Counted from the stretch's first letter, positions 7,268 through 17,518 are shown. The stretch is 53,764 bases of DNA from an uncultured Candidatus Melainabacteria bacterium (GCA_947361615.1 CANAJP010000005.1:1-53764); one strand, 5' to 3'. Numbers and translations: made by a program. The notes: generated by a model not told the origin, from the sequence alone.

Positions 7268-10200
7268 GTGAGCAATTTTGATTTTCTAAAAAATGAATAT
7301 CCGGAATTGGCTAAACTAGGTTCTTTAGCTGAAGAACTTATTGATACCGATGCCGCTTCAACACTTGCAAAACTAAGATTAATAACAGAGTTTATTGCCA
7401 AAGATATTTATTATAAATACTTCAAAACCAAGCCCCAAATAACGCAATATGAAATATTAAAAGAACTGGAACCGTATATTACTTCTAAGTATATAGATGT
7501 TTTTCATATTATTAGAAAAATGGGCAATAATGCCGTTCATCAAAATATTGCTTCCAGAGAAAAGACTCACGACTTATTAAAATTCACTTATGCGCTTTGC
7601 GTATGGCATTATCTTACAAACTGTAATGGTAATAAATCATTAATTAAGCCTTATAAACGCCCGATTAGCAGAGTTTTATTATTAGAAAAAGAACTCAAAG
7701 AAGCTCAGGAAAAAAGTCAAAAACTCGAATCCGAACTGGCTTTAAAAACACAAGAACTGGAAAGTACAGTAAAATCAGAAGCTCAAACTGAAATTTTAGT
7801 TGAAAATCAAAAAGACAAAGAAGATGTTACTAATAGGCTTGGCGACTTAACCGAAGCTCAAACAAGAAATTATATTATTGATGAAATGCTTATTGAAGCA
7901 GGTTGGAACATCAAAAAAGTAACTAATTTGAGTAAAGAAATCAAAGAATATAATACGGATGAAGTTAAACGTGAAGTTGCAATTGATAATTTACCAAACA
8001 CTCCATCCGGCAAAGGATATATTGATTATGCTTTATATGATGCCGCAGGCAAAATGATTGCCATTATTGAAGCCAAGAAAACAAGAAAAGATCCAAAAGA
8101 AGGTAAAACTCAAGCATTTTATTACGCAAATTCTGTAGAAAAAGAAACAGGTTTCAGACCTCTAATATTTTATACAAACGGATTTGAAACATATTTCTGG
8201 GATGATGTTAATTATGCACCAAGCCGTATTTATGGAATGTTTTCAAAAGATGATGTTGAAACAAGATTATTTCAACGTCAAAATCGCAAGCCCCTAGAGA
8301 ATGTTGAAGTTGATACATCTATTACAAACAGAGATTACCAATTATCAGCCATAAGAAAGACATACGAAGCATTTAGTGTAGGACAAAGAAAAGCACTTAT
8401 TGTAATGGCAACAGGAACAGGTAAAACAAGAACCGCAATGTCTATAATCAAAGGCTTAGTAAATGCTAATTGGGTTAAAAGAATTTTATTTTTGGTGGAT
8501 CGTGATGAATTAAGAAAACAAGCAGATAGTGCTTTTAACAAACATTTGAGTTCTTTATCAAGAGTTTTATTGAATTCCGAAACAAGAGGAAATCTAAATT
8601 CCAAAGTTTATATTGCAACATATCCTGCAATGCAAAAAGCATACCAGCTTTATACTCCGGGTTTCTTTGATTTAATAATTGCCGATGAATCACACAGATC
8701 AATTTATAATGTTTATGGTGAAATCTTTAAATATTTTGATTCATTCCAAATCGGCTTAACTGCAACTCCTATTGATTATATTTCAAGAAACACATTTACA
8801 ATGTTTAATACTGAAGACGGAGAACCAACATTCAGCTATGAGCTTAATGATGCAATAAAAGAAAAATATTTAGTTCCTTATAAAGTTCAAAAAGTTCAAA
8901 CTGGATTGTTGCAGCGAGGAATTAAATATTCTGAATTAAATTCAAAACAAAAACAGGAACTCTCTGAACAAGTCGAAGATCCTGAAAAATTTAATTTCGA
9001 AAGTAGTGAATTAGAAACTCAAATTACCAATAAAGACACAAATAGAAAAATCATTAAAACTTTAATGGATAATGGTTTGAAGGATTCAAACGGAAAACTC
9101 GGCAAATCAATAATTTTTGCAAGAAACCATAAACACGGTAAAATACTTGAGAATTTGTTCAATGAAATGTATCCGCAATACAAGGGTAAATATGCAAGAT
9201 TAATTGATTCACACGATCCAAACGCATCATTATTACTTGATGATTTCAAAGGTGAAGCCGATGAAAATAATATAAATATCGCAATTTCTGTTTCAATGCT
9301 TGATACAGGGGTTGATGTTCCGGAGATTTTAAATCTTGTATTTGCAAAGCCGATTTATTCAAAGGTTAAATTCTGGCAAATGATAGGCAGAGGAACAAGA
9401 CTTTGCGAAAATTTATTTGCTCCGGGTAAAGATAAAGAACAGTTTGTTATTTTTGATAATTATTCTAACTTCGAATTTTTTGGTGAAAATCCTGAAGGAT
9501 ATGTTACAAAAGAACAACTATCACTATATGAAAGACTGTTTATGTCAAGAATTTCGTTGGCTGTAACGGCTAAAGAATTAGGTAATGAAAAAATCTTAAA
9601 TAGAACTATCGAACTTTTGAAAAATGATATAGCAACTTTGCCTAAAAAATCTGTTGATGTTCAAGAACATGCAATGAAACTTGATGAGATTTTAAAAACT
9701 GATTATTATTGGCAAGAATTAAGCGATGAATTTTTGAGTGTGTTAGATTCTGTTGTTAGACCTTTGATGAAAAGACATCAAACTACTTTTGTTCAAGATA
9801 GAGCTATGCAGTTTGAAATTACGGTAATTCAGCTTGAAGTTTTAGAACTTGAAAGATTAATTCTTCAACAAAGACAAATTTCTACTGACGGGCAAGATAG
9901 AAAAATCGAACTTGTTAAAAATAAAATCAGAAAATCTGTTTTCCATTTGAGAGAAAATATTAATAAAGTAAAAGAAAAAATTGAAACTATTAATAAAGTT
10001 AAATCCCCAAATTTTGGAACTCCATTTAATTATGATGAATTGGAAACCGTAAAAAATGAACTTGCTCCCATTATGCAATATAGTCAAAGAAGTATTATCA
10101 ATAATGACATCATCGAAATTGATATTTCTGATGATATAGAAATAGATGAAGAACTTCAAATCAATCTTTTCTCCTCATTTGGTGAAGGCTTTAAATATAA

Positions 10201-10651
10201 TATTGAACAATTCTTGAACAAAATTGCAAGCGAAAATATCGTTTTGCAAAAGATTAAACGAGGTCAAAAAACAACCGAACAAGATATTCAATCCCTTGTT
10301 TCAATCGTTCTTGAACAAAACCCTCATTTTACATTGAAACAATTAGAAAAATTATATCCCGATAAAGCTCAAGATATAGATTTGTTAGTTCGTTCAATTA
10401 TTGGTGTGGATGAAGATGAAGTAAAATCAAGAATTCAAAAATTTATTTCAAATCATACAACATTAACATCACTACAGTTGCAGTGTTTAAAACTTATTGA
10501 AAATCAGCTAAAAGCCAATAAATACTTTAAAATGGACTTTTTGTATGAGGCACCATTTACTCAACTAGGTTATGATATCTTTACAGAAGAAGAGCTTGAA
10601 GAGCTTATGCAAATTTTTGATGGATTTGTAGTTAAGCAGTTAGTTGGGTAA
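7268..10651 (+). CDS. hsdR: Type I restriction enzyme, motor/nuclease subunit HsdR
   Basis: GTG start; 1127 residues, the family's normal size. Order of domains: DUF4145-like N-terminal region (1-120), coiled coil (130-185), PD-(D/E)xK nuclease with GYIDYAL near residue 250 and IIEAKK near 267, then a superfamily 2 translocase with Walker A ATGTGKT near 380, ADESHRS near 471 and the arginine motif MIGRGTR near 702, and a C-terminal helical domain. With HsdM and HsdS it would cleave DNA lacking the host methylation after ATP-driven translocation. It is the first gene of the operon and ends one base before the hsdM ATG. Composition is much more AT-rich than the left flank, so it is likely acquired; the island's left edge probably lies in 7120-7267, but no attachment repeat is visible there. 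Confidence 0.95.
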   Translation: MSNFDFLKNEYPELAKLGSLAEELIDTDAASTLAKLRLITEFIAKDIYYKYFKTKPQITQYEILKELEPYITSKYIDVFHIIRKMGNNAVHQNIASREKTHDLLKFTYALCVWHYLTNCNGNKSLIKPYKRPISRVLLLEKELKEAQEKSQKLESELALKTQELESTVKSEAQTEILVENQKDKEDVTNRLGDLTEAQTRNYIIDEMLIEAGWNIKKVTNLSKEIKEYNTDEVKREVAIDNLPNTPSGKGYIDYALYDAAGKMIAIIEAKKTRKDPKEGKTQAFYYANSVEKETGFRPLIFYTNGFETYFWDDVNYAPSRIYGMFSKDDVETRLFQRQNRKPLENVEVDTSITNRDYQLSAIRKTYEAFSVGQRKALIVMATGTGKTRTAMSIIKGLVNANWVKRILFLVDRDELRKQADSAFNKHLSSLSRVLLNSETRGNLNSKVYIATYPAMQKAYQLYTPGFFDLIIADESHRSIYNVYGEIFKYFDSFQIGLTATPIDYISRNTFTMFNTEDGEPTFSYELNDAIKEKYLVPYKVQKVQTGLLQRGIKYSELNSKQKQELSEQVEDPEKFNFESSELETQITNKDTNRKIIKTLMDNGLKDSNGKLGKSIIFARNHKHGKILENLFNEMYPQYKGKYARLIDSHDPNASLLLDDFKGEADENNINIAISVSMLDTGVDVPEILNLVFAKPIYSKVKFWQMIGRGTRLCENLFAPGKDKEQFVIFDNYSNFEFFGENPEGYVTKEQLSLYERLFMSRISLAVTAKELGNEKILNRTIELLKNDIATLPKKSVDVQEHAMKLDEILKTDYYWQELSDEFLSVLDSVVRPLMKRHQTTFVQDRAMQFEITVIQLEVLELERLILQQRQISTDGQDRKIELVKNKIRKSVFHLRENINKVKEKIETINKVKSPNFGTPFNYDELETVKNELAPIMQYSQRSIINNDIIEIDISDDIEIDEELQINLFSSFGEGFKYNIEQFLNKIASENIVLQKIKRGQKTTEQDIQSLVSIVLEQNPHFTLKQLEKLYPDKAQDIDLLVRSIIGVDEDEVKSRIQKFISNHTTLTSLQLQCLKLIENQLKANKYFKMDFLYEAPFTQLGYDIFTEEELEELMQIFDGFVVKQLVG

Positions 10652-10652
10652 G

Positions 10653-12104
10653 ATGACAGATAAAGAATTTAAAGCAATTATTGATGAATTATGGGATAAA
10701 TTTTGGTCTTCAGGGATAAGCAATCCCATCTCTGTTGTTGAACAAATGACATATTTGATATTTTTCAAAATGTTTGAAACGCAAGAAGATTTAAAACAGA
10801 AAAAAGCAAAACATTTTGGAAAAACAAGAAAATATTTTTTTGAAAACAGAGAAAATCTAAAATGGAGCAATTTTAAACAATTATCTGCTGATGAAATGCT
10901 CAAAACTTATCGTGAAAAAGTTTTCCCACTTCTTGAAGAAATCAACCCTGCTCTTAGAGATTCTGTTTGTTTGATTACAAAGCCATCTTTGCTTGATACA
11001 GCGGTTCAAACCTTAGACAAGATGGATTTTTCTGACGGTAATGATAGAAAAGGCGATATTTATGAATATATGCTTAAAAAAGTTTCTATTTCAGGACAAA
11101 ACGGACAATTTAGAACCCCTCGCCATATTATTGATATGATGGTAAAACTTATGAAACCGACCACAAAAGATAAAATTTGCGACCCTGCTTGTGGTACAGG
11201 TGGTTTCTTGTGTGGAGCATACAGATACATTTTAGAACAAGGCACTTCAGAAGATTTTAAATATACGTCACCGATTTTTGGTGATTTATTAAGTGATGAA
11301 GATAGAAAAAATATTGATAATAATGTTTTTTATGGCGGTGAATTTGACCCGACTATGTATAAAATCGGTTTGATGAATATGATTTTGCATAACATCAAAA
11401 CAAAAAATATAAAACTGCAAGACTCTCTTTCAAAGGATACTGATGAGCCGAATAAATATACCTTAGTCTTAGCAAACCCACCATTTACAGGTAATTTAGA
11501 TGAAAATGATGTTTGTCCGAAATTAACAGCAATCGTTAAAACTAAAAAGACAGAATTATTATTCTTGGCGAAATTTATAAGAATGTTGGATATTGGCGGA
11601 CGTGCAGCTGTAATTGTTCCGACAGGTGTGCTATCAACTGATTCTAACGCTTATAAAAAATTAAGAGAAAAGCTTATTGAAGAAAACCAACTGGAAGCAG
11701 TTATTTCAATGCCGTCAGGAGTATTTAAACCTTATGCTGGAGTTGCAACTGCCGTTTTGGTATTTACCAAAGGCGGTAAAACCGATAAAGTTTGGTTCTA
11801 TGAAATGGAAAATGACGGTTATACACTTGATGATAAACGCATTCCAATAGATAAGAATGATATTGATGATATTATCGAGAATTTTGAAACAAAAAAAGAA
11901 AGCGAAAAATCATTTAATGTAACTTTAGAAGATTTAAAAGAAAACGAATATAACCTTTTGTCTTCTCGCTATAAAAAAGTTGAATATGTAGCCCCAAATT
12001 TTGAACACACACCGCAAGAATACGTTCAAATATTGTTGGAAAAAGAAAGACAGTCAATAAAACTTCTTGAATATCTTCAAGAAAAACTTGGAGGATTGAA
12101 GTAA
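10653..12104 (+). CDS. hsdM: Type I restriction-modification N6-adenine methylase subunit HsdM
   Basis: ATG at 10653 is chosen over TTG at 10644 because it gives the family N-terminus (MTDKEF, then DELWDKFWSSGISNP). The 483 residues contain an HsdM N-terminal helical domain (1-130) and an N6-adenine methylase domain with SAM motif DPACGTGGFL near residue 177 and catalytic ANPPF near 277. All key residues are present. The TAA stop overlaps the hsdS ATG by one base. It modifies adenines in the site chosen by HsdS, both to protect the host and as part of the restriction complex. Confidence 0.95.
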   Translation: MTDKEFKAIIDELWDKFWSSGISNPISVVEQMTYLIFFKMFETQEDLKQKKAKHFGKTRKYFFENRENLKWSNFKQLSADEMLKTYREKVFPLLEEINPALRDSVCLITKPSLLDTAVQTLDKMDFSDGNDRKGDIYEYMLKKVSISGQNGQFRTPRHIIDMMVKLMKPTTKDKICDPACGTGGFLCGAYRYILEQGTSEDFKYTSPIFGDLLSDEDRKNIDNNVFYGGEFDPTMYKIGLMNMILHNIKTKNIKLQDSLSKDTDEPNKYTLVLANPPFTGNLDENDVCPKLTAIVKTKKTELLFLAKFIRMLDIGGRAAVIVPTGVLSTDSNAYKKLREKLIEENQLEAVISMPSGVFKPYAGVATAVLVFTKGGKTDKVWFYEMENDGYTLDDKRIPIDKNDIDDIIENFETKKESEKSFNVTLEDLKENEYNLLSSRYKKVEYVAPNFEHTPQEYVQILLEKERQSIKLLEYLQEKLGGLK

Positions 12105-13279
12105 TGTTTGAAAACGTGCCAAAAAATTGGAAGAAAGATAAAATTGAAAATGTTGCCAATGTAAACTATGGTACACGAGTTGTAAAAGAATTAACAATAG
12201 GAAGTAAATATTATGTATATGGTGGTGGTGATAAAACCTTTAAAACAGATGAGTATAATAGAGAAAAGACTCTCATTGTTGCTAGATTTGGAATGTCTCC
12301 AAAATGTACAAGGTTTGTAAGAGAAAAATTCTTTCTTAATGATAGCGGTTTAACAGTTGATACCAATAATATAAATATTTTAAATCAAGAATTTTTAAAT
12401 TGGCAACTATTATTTTTAAATGATTTAATATATTCTTTAGGAAAAGGGGTTGCTCAAAAAAATCTAAATGTAACGTTATTCAAAAAAATGAATATTATAA
12501 TTCCGCCAACACTTGGGGAACAAGAAGAAATTGTAAAAGTTTTAGATACGGCAAGTGATATGGTGCGTTTGCGTAAACAATGTATTCAACACGCCCAAGA
12601 CCTAATCCCCGCCCTTTTCCAAGAAATGTTTGGAGCTATAGATGATAACAATTATGAGAAAGTACTGTTTGGGAATATTATTACAGTATTAACAGATTAT
12701 CATGCTAATGGTAGTTATGAAAAATTAAAAGAACACGTAACATTATTAGATAATCCTGATTATGCATTGATGGTAAGAACAACTGATTTGGAAAAAAATA
12801 ATTTTAGAGATAATGTAAAATATATAAATCAATCCGCATATGAATTTTTAGAAAAATCAAAAATATATGGAGGTGAAATAATAATTAATAAAATCGGCAG
12901 TGCTGGAAATGTCTATTTAATGCCTAACTTAAATAGACCTGTATCATTAGGGATGAATACTTTTTTAATAAGAATTGATGAAAAACAGGCAAATAATATA
13001 TTTATATATAACTTGTTAAATTCTTCATATGGTAAAAACATAATACAAGAGAAGATTTCTGGAGCTGTAACTAAAACAATAACAAAAAATTCAATAAGAG
13101 GTTTAAAATTATATTTGCCATCGATAGAACAACAAGAACTTTTTGCACAAAGAGCAATCGAAATTGAAAATTATATTAAAGAGCAACAGGAAGAACTAAA
13201 AAAATCAGAAGACCTCTTCCAATCCCTCCTCCACCACGCCTTCACCGGAGAACTAACAAGGAGGGCTTATGGCAACTAA
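12104..13279 (+). CDS. hsdS: Type I restriction-modification specificity subunit HsdS
   Basis: 391 residues with the two-half layout of HsdS. Target-recognition domain 1 spans about 1-145, followed by the first conserved helical spacer (GEQEEIVKVLDTASDMVRLR). Target-recognition domain 2 spans about 190-335, followed by the second spacer (EQQELFAQRAIEIENYIKEQ) and the terminal LLHHAFTGEL. It determines a bipartite recognition sequence that cannot be predicted by eye. Base composition in the recognition domains is even more AT-rich than in the spacers, typical of domain shuffling. Its last 11 bases overlap the start of the methylase-like gene, which has its own strong AGGAGG site. Confidence 0.95.
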   Translation: MFENVPKNWKKDKIENVANVNYGTRVVKELTIGSKYYVYGGGDKTFKTDEYNREKTLIVARFGMSPKCTRFVREKFFLNDSGLTVDTNNINILNQEFLNWQLLFLNDLIYSLGKGVAQKNLNVTLFKKMNIIIPPTLGEQEEIVKVLDTASDMVRLRKQCIQHAQDLIPALFQEMFGAIDDNNYEKVLFGNIITVLTDYHANGSYEKLKEHVTLLDNPDYALMVRTTDLEKNNFRDNVKYINQSAYEFLEKSKIYGGEIIINKIGSAGNVYLMPNLNRPVSLGMNTFLIRIDEKQANNIFIYNLLNSSYGKNIIQEKISGAVTKTITKNSIRGLKLYLPSIEQQELFAQRAIEIENYIKEQQEELKKSEDLFQSLLHHAFTGELTRRAYGN

Positions 13280-13769
13280 TGCAGAACGTTTAATTTTTAG
13301 TATATCAGAAATATTCTATCAAAATGGCAAATATGGTTTAGAACGTGTTTCTTTAATATGTCGTATTATTTTTAAAGTTCTTTTTGCATATAAAGCAGGA
13401 CAACTTGATACATTAAAGCAAATAAATAATGAACCTAAAAATTATTTTCGTGATCTTTTGCAAGAAGAATATAACGAACTTTATCAATATATTGGTGAAA
13501 ATCAATTAAATGAAATTCTTTATTTAACAATTGAATTAATTAAAAATTATAAAAACAAAGATATTGCAAATGCCATTCAAAAATTAGTTGATAATGATAG
13601 AAATAAAGACTTAATTCCTACTGATGATTTTTCAATTAAAATTATGCAAGCATTTGCTAAAAAAATGAATAATGGATATTACGTTGACCCTTGTATTGGC
13701 TCTGGTAGGCTACTGGGAGGGCTAAATGCAAGAAATTTGATAGGTTACGATATTAATAAATATTGCTGA
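13269..13769 (+). CDS. HsdM-like DNA methylase, N-terminal part (frameshifted gene)
   Basis: ATG with an AGGAGG site inside the end of hsdS. The 166 residues are mainly helical, then reach a SAM-binding motif I (YVDPCIGSGRLLGGL, residues 136-150) and IGYDINKYC. A TGA then stops the frame exactly where a methylase would continue. The frame one base later is open from 13768 and supplies the expected next residues (ETYLNLLENN...), so this is the front of one gene completed at 15120. Either a small indel inactivated it, or a +1 shift at TGC TGA produces the full protein. Part of the hsdRMS transcript. Confidence 0.7.
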   Translation: MATNAERLIFSISEIFYQNGKYGLERVSLICRIIFKVLFAYKAGQLDTLKQINNEPKNYFRDLLQEEYNELYQYIGENQLNEILYLTIELIKNYKNKDIANAIQKLVDNDRNKDLIPTDDFSIKIMQAFAKKMNNGYYVDPCIGSGRLLGGLNARNLIGYDINKYC

Positions 13770-15120
13770 GACATATTTAAATTTATTAGAAAATAATAAA
13801 ACAAGATTTGACTTAAAATTATCTACGGAAAACTTTTTGTATATTGATTCAAAATTTCTAAATGAGCTCATTGGTAGAACTTTTATCTTTGATCCTCCAT
13901 TAAATGATTCACTTGAATTATATGGAAAAATATATGAGGATTTAAGTTCAAATAATATTTATAATTCAAACAATAAAATTCCATCAGAATATGCTTTTTT
14001 ATCAAAAATACTGTTTGACATTCCTGATAAAGTACATACAAGTTTTATATGTATATTCGCAAATAATTTTCTATCTGCACAAGATAAGTTCAAAACGTCT
14101 TTTAGAAAATATTTGATGGAAAATTCTTTAATTGCTGCAATACAGTCCAATTTTTCAGAAGGCAATAATATTCAAAAATTAATCCTCGTAGGGAAAAGCC
14201 ATTTAGATAACCCTCAAGACAGTTTAAGATATTTTATTACTCCAAAAGATAAAAATATCTCGGAAGAAGATATTTCTAAAATTGTACAAAAATGTTTGAA
14301 TAATGAAACATTTGATGAAAAAGAATTTTATGATATAGCGAAAATTAAAGCCTATACTTTAGAAGAGATAAGAGAAAATGATTATCAAATTTCAATGCCT
14401 CAATATTTAAAGGATGAAATAAATCCAAATGAAATAAAATCATTAAGCGAAATAGTTAATGATTTAGAAATTGCAAATGAAAATTTGGTTAATACTTCAA
14501 AAAATTTGGAAATATTATTAAACAATTTACAGAGTGGAATTGTAAATGACTCAAGCAATAATCAACAAACACAAGAACAATACTCTACAGACAATATTGT
14601 TTTAAATTGGTTTGATAAAGACTATTCTGATCTCAATAATGCAATTGGAATTTTTTCACATGGAAAAGTCGTAGATTGGACTCCAATAGATTTTGACAAT
14701 GATAATAACATATATATAGATAGTATTTATTCTTGCGTAAACAATTTAAAACTTTTATACCAAGCAAAACGCCTTAGGTATAATGGTGGATTATTAGAAA
14801 TAAATTCAAAAGAGATACTTGACGATAATGAAGAAACAAAGAAATTTTCAGATTACATTCTTGAAGATAGCCAAAAAGATGAATATATTAAAAATATGTT
14901 TGCTAATTTATCAAAAAAACAAATTGAGATTTTCTATGCATTTGTAAAATTGCATTTCGATAATGAGAATACATTTAATAAATTTACCATCTCAGAAACT
15001 CATTCTGCAATTGCAACATTCAAAGTATTGGGATTGTTATACGATTTACCAAATATTGAAGATGAATTAGAAAAATATTTTCCATATACACCAATTTTAA
15101 ATATTAAGGAGGAAGAATAA
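13768..15120 (+). CDS. HsdM-like DNA methylase, C-terminal part (frameshifted gene)
   Basis: This frame opens at 13768, with TTG at 13837 as the first conventional start but no ribosome-binding site, so it is most likely the continuation of the preceding ORF. It begins with a methylase motif IV variant, IFDPPLND, in place of the usual NPPF, then the family's FL....RKYLMENSLIAAIQ helix region (residues about 85-110 from the TTG). The last 200 residues are coiled coil and an acidic helical tail with no catalytic motif I recognise. DPPL could still support adenine methylation, but the protein may instead only sense or bind DNA. It sits between hsdS and the Septu-like pair, with GGAGGA at its end serving the next gene. 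Confidence 0.65.
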   Translation, partial: ETYLNLLENNKTRFDLKLSTENFLYIDSKFLNELIGRTFIFDPPLNDSLELYGKIYEDLSSNNIYNSNNKIPSEYAFLSKILFDIPDKVHTSFICIFANNFLSAQDKFKTSFRKYLMENSLIAAIQSNFSEGNNIQKLILVGKSHLDNPQDSLRYFITPKDKNISEEDISKIVQKCLNNETFDEKEFYDIAKIKAYTLEEIRENDYQISMPQYLKDEINPNEIKSLSEIVNDLEIANENLVNTSKNLEILLNNLQSGIVNDSSNNQQTQEQYSTDNIVLNWFDKDYSDLNNAIGIFSHGKVVDWTPIDFDNDNNIYIDSIYSCVNNLKLLYQAKRLRYNGGLLEINSKEILDDNEETKKFSDYILEDSQKDEYIKNMFANLSKKQIEIFYAFVKLHFDNENTFNKFTISETHSAIATFKVLGLLYDLPNIEDELEKYFPYTPILNIKEEE

Positions 15121-16475
15121 TGCAAAAACTCTCTGAAATATTTATTAAAAATTTTAAATGTTTAAATTGTTTCAATTTAGATTTAAATAACAAAGACAAT
15201 GACCCAACTTTAAATTTAAACTTATTGATTGGGAAAAATGGATCAGGGAAAAGCACTTTTCTAGATGCATTATTTGAAATAGGCACGCATACTAACAACC
15301 CTGACGCAATTTTTCAACATTACTTAAAAGATCAAAATGGTGAAATAATATGTGGAAATTGCTCTCCTATAAACTTTGAAAAAAATTATGCAGAGGTTCC
15401 GAAAAAACCTTTATGGAAAAAAGTTATAAAGTTCTATACAGGTAATTCAAATAGAAATATCGAATATCCTAACAAATTTACTGAAAATTTTATGTCCTTT
15501 GAACGAGATGATACAAAATTCGTTTTAAGTGCGATATTTATATCTGGAGCTTGGAATAATCCAGATAATCAACATTTGATAGATAGATTTAAAACTTTAG
15601 TATTCAAAAATGAAGCAATATTTAAGCCAATACAAGTATGGATTGATATTGTTAATTATGATAAGGATTCTTTTGAGCTAAAAGATATTAAATTTACTGA
15701 AAAAGTCATTGATGGCAAGCACCGATTATATATGAACATCTCTGATATTAAACAAAACATTTCATCTTTTGCGGTATTAAATACATTATTAAAATTATTT
15801 AATGCAGAAGTTGATGAGGATAATGTTATTAAAACCCCGAATACTATAATAAACACTGGGTTCTTATATAAAAAACACTCTAATTCAACTAATGAAGATT
15901 TATATATAGATGAAACTCTTTCAGATGGTGAATTAGGTTTTATTCGCAGGTTTGCATTAATTTTGCTAATGAGAGAACTGAAACGTGAAGAAAATCGCTC
16001 ATTATTACTTCTTGATGAACCAGAAACACATTTTAATGAAAATTGGAAACGACATTTTATTTATTTAATAGAAGAAGCATTAAAAGATACGTATCATGAT
16101 GTGTTTATTGCAACACATTCGGCAATGCTTATTACAGATGTTAAAAGAGATGAATTATATTATTTTGAATTAGTAAATGACAAGATTAAAACATTCCCAA
16201 TATGTTTAAATACATATGCGGCTAATGTCATTGATATTGGTCAAGCTTTGTTTGATTTAGAAGCTGATATTGGTGAACGTTCTAAAAGAGCCATTGAAAC
16301 AGCTATACAAAATAATAATAAAGAAGAACTCAAAAATTTATTAAAACAAGTTGGGGCGGGTGAATGGCGTTGGAAAATCAGAAGTAAAATTAACCAATTG
16401 GAAAAAGCTGAGACCTGTTGTAACTTTAAATTAAAAAAGAGAAATAAAAATGCTTATGGCAAAAAAAGAAATTAA
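15120..16475 (+). CDS. Septu PtuA-like / restriction-associated AAA ATPase
   Basis: The ATG overlaps the upstream TAA by one base and is preceded by AAGGAGGA. The 451-residue protein is an SMC/ABC-like AAA ATPase: Walker A LIGKNGSGKST near residue 37-47, signature-like LSDGELGF near 271, Walker B LLLLDEPETH near 297, and the His switch ATHSAML near 332. A coiled middle region is shorter than in SMC proteins. In Septu, PtuA assembles with the HNH nuclease PtuB to attack phage or depleted-nucleotide states. The related restriction-system-associated ATPases occur beside type I operons. Both readings fit here. The gene overlaps the HNH gene by 26 bases. Confidence 0.8.
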   Translation: MQKLSEIFIKNFKCLNCFNLDLNNKDNDPTLNLNLLIGKNGSGKSTFLDALFEIGTHTNNPDAIFQHYLKDQNGEIICGNCSPINFEKNYAEVPKKPLWKKVIKFYTGNSNRNIEYPNKFTENFMSFERDDTKFVLSAIFISGAWNNPDNQHLIDRFKTLVFKNEAIFKPIQVWIDIVNYDKDSFELKDIKFTEKVIDGKHRLYMNISDIKQNISSFAVLNTLLKLFNAEVDEDNVIKTPNTIINTGFLYKKHSNSTNEDLYIDETLSDGELGFIRRFALILLMRELKREENRSLLLLDEPETHFNENWKRHFIYLIEEALKDTYHDVFIATHSAMLITDVKRDELYYFELVNDKIKTFPICLNTYAANVIDIGQALFDLEADIGERSKRAIETAIQNNNKEELKNLLKQVGAGEWRWKIRSKINQLEKAETCCNFKLKKRNKNAYGKKRN

Positions 16476-17316
16476 AAAAATTGCAGATAACATTATTGAT
16501 GATTTTCAAAAAAGTCAATATAAAGACAAAATGTCTGCGATAAATGATTATAATGAAGATAATAAAAATTTTCTTAAACTTCCAATCAACTTTTTGTTTG
16601 AAACATCTAAATCTAATGCACATAAAGAATTAGGATTACGATTAGTTAAAGGATATGATAAACTAACCTCAGATGTTAAAAAACAGTTTAAAAAAGATTT
16701 TTTTGATCAAAAAGAAAGAAGATGCCCATTTTGTGGACAATTACTTGAAACATCAGGAAAAGCTAATTCAGATATTCCCACAGCAGATTTAGACCATTTT
16801 TTCCCAAAATTAAAATATCCACAATTTGCTTTAAATACACATAATTTAATTCCAATTTGTATGGAATGTAATAGAATAGAAAAACATATAAACTCAATAA
16901 CCCCAACAGAATTTAAAAATGCTTTAAAAGAATTAAAATTATTAACTAGTTTTAAAAATCATACTAATTTTAAACTATATGATGCGCTACAGTATAATTT
17001 TAATAGTAAATGTATTATAAATGAAGAAAATATAAATGTTAAAAAATTAATTAAACTATATGGATTGGAACAACGTTACTTAAATATTAACAATAAACTA
17101 TTTAACATTTTATTGAATATACTTGGTCATTCCAATATACGTTCATTTGAATCTTTAGAACTCCTGCTTGAAAATATGGCATCAAGCAACTGGCATGAAA
17201 TTAATGACGGGTATTCTCTGAATAATAGCCCTCAGATTTGGCAAGAATTTATTGAAAGCATTTTATATGATGAATGCAAATTGATGGCTCTATGGGATGA
17301 AGTTAAATTGTTATGA
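16450..17316 (+). CDS. Septu PtuB-like HNH endonuclease
   Basis: 288 residues; ATG at 16450, with a second ATG two codons later. The nuclease core lies at residues 93-155: CPFC, then ADLDHFFPK with the catalytic DH, then NLIPICMECN with the second CxxC and the Asn of the HNH motif. The rest is helical and specific to this family. It is the likely toxic effector controlled by the ATPase gene that overlaps it. It ends the plus-strand operon that starts at hsdR, so one transcript may encode restriction, a methylase-like protein and the Septu-like pair. The stop is TGA. Confidence 0.8.
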   Translation: MLMAKKEIKKIADNIIDDFQKSQYKDKMSAINDYNEDNKNFLKLPINFLFETSKSNAHKELGLRLVKGYDKLTSDVKKQFKKDFFDQKERRCPFCGQLLETSGKANSDIPTADLDHFFPKLKYPQFALNTHNLIPICMECNRIEKHINSITPTEFKNALKELKLLTSFKNHTNFKLYDALQYNFNSKCIINEENINVKKLIKLYGLEQRYLNINNKLFNILLNILGHSNIRSFESLELLLENMASSNWHEINDGYSLNNSPQIWQEFIESILYDECKLMALWDEVKLL

Positions 17317-17326
17317 ATATTAGAAA

Positions 17327-17515
17327 TTAGTTTCTGTTCTGATTTTTAATTTGTTCTACAAAATCATTGTAATTTTGGCAATCTTTTGGAATATTCAAAC
17401 CTAACTTTTCAACAAAAATATCTTTTCTTTGTAGAACAGGTTTTTCATAAGTAGAACCTGCATTTAGGTATAATTTAGCCAGAGGTACTGTATCTTGCTC
17501 ATCTTGCTCTGGATG
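17327..17515 (-). pseudogene. 3' fragment of an unidentified gene
   Basis: About 63 minus-strand codons are open (ending ...CQNYNDFVEQIKNQNRN then TAA), starting abruptly at the point where recombinase homology begins on the other strand. No start codon or ribosome site precedes it. It looks like the tail of a gene truncated when the recombinase remnant was joined. The family is not recognised. Confidence 0.4.
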
Positions 17516-17518
17516 CTT

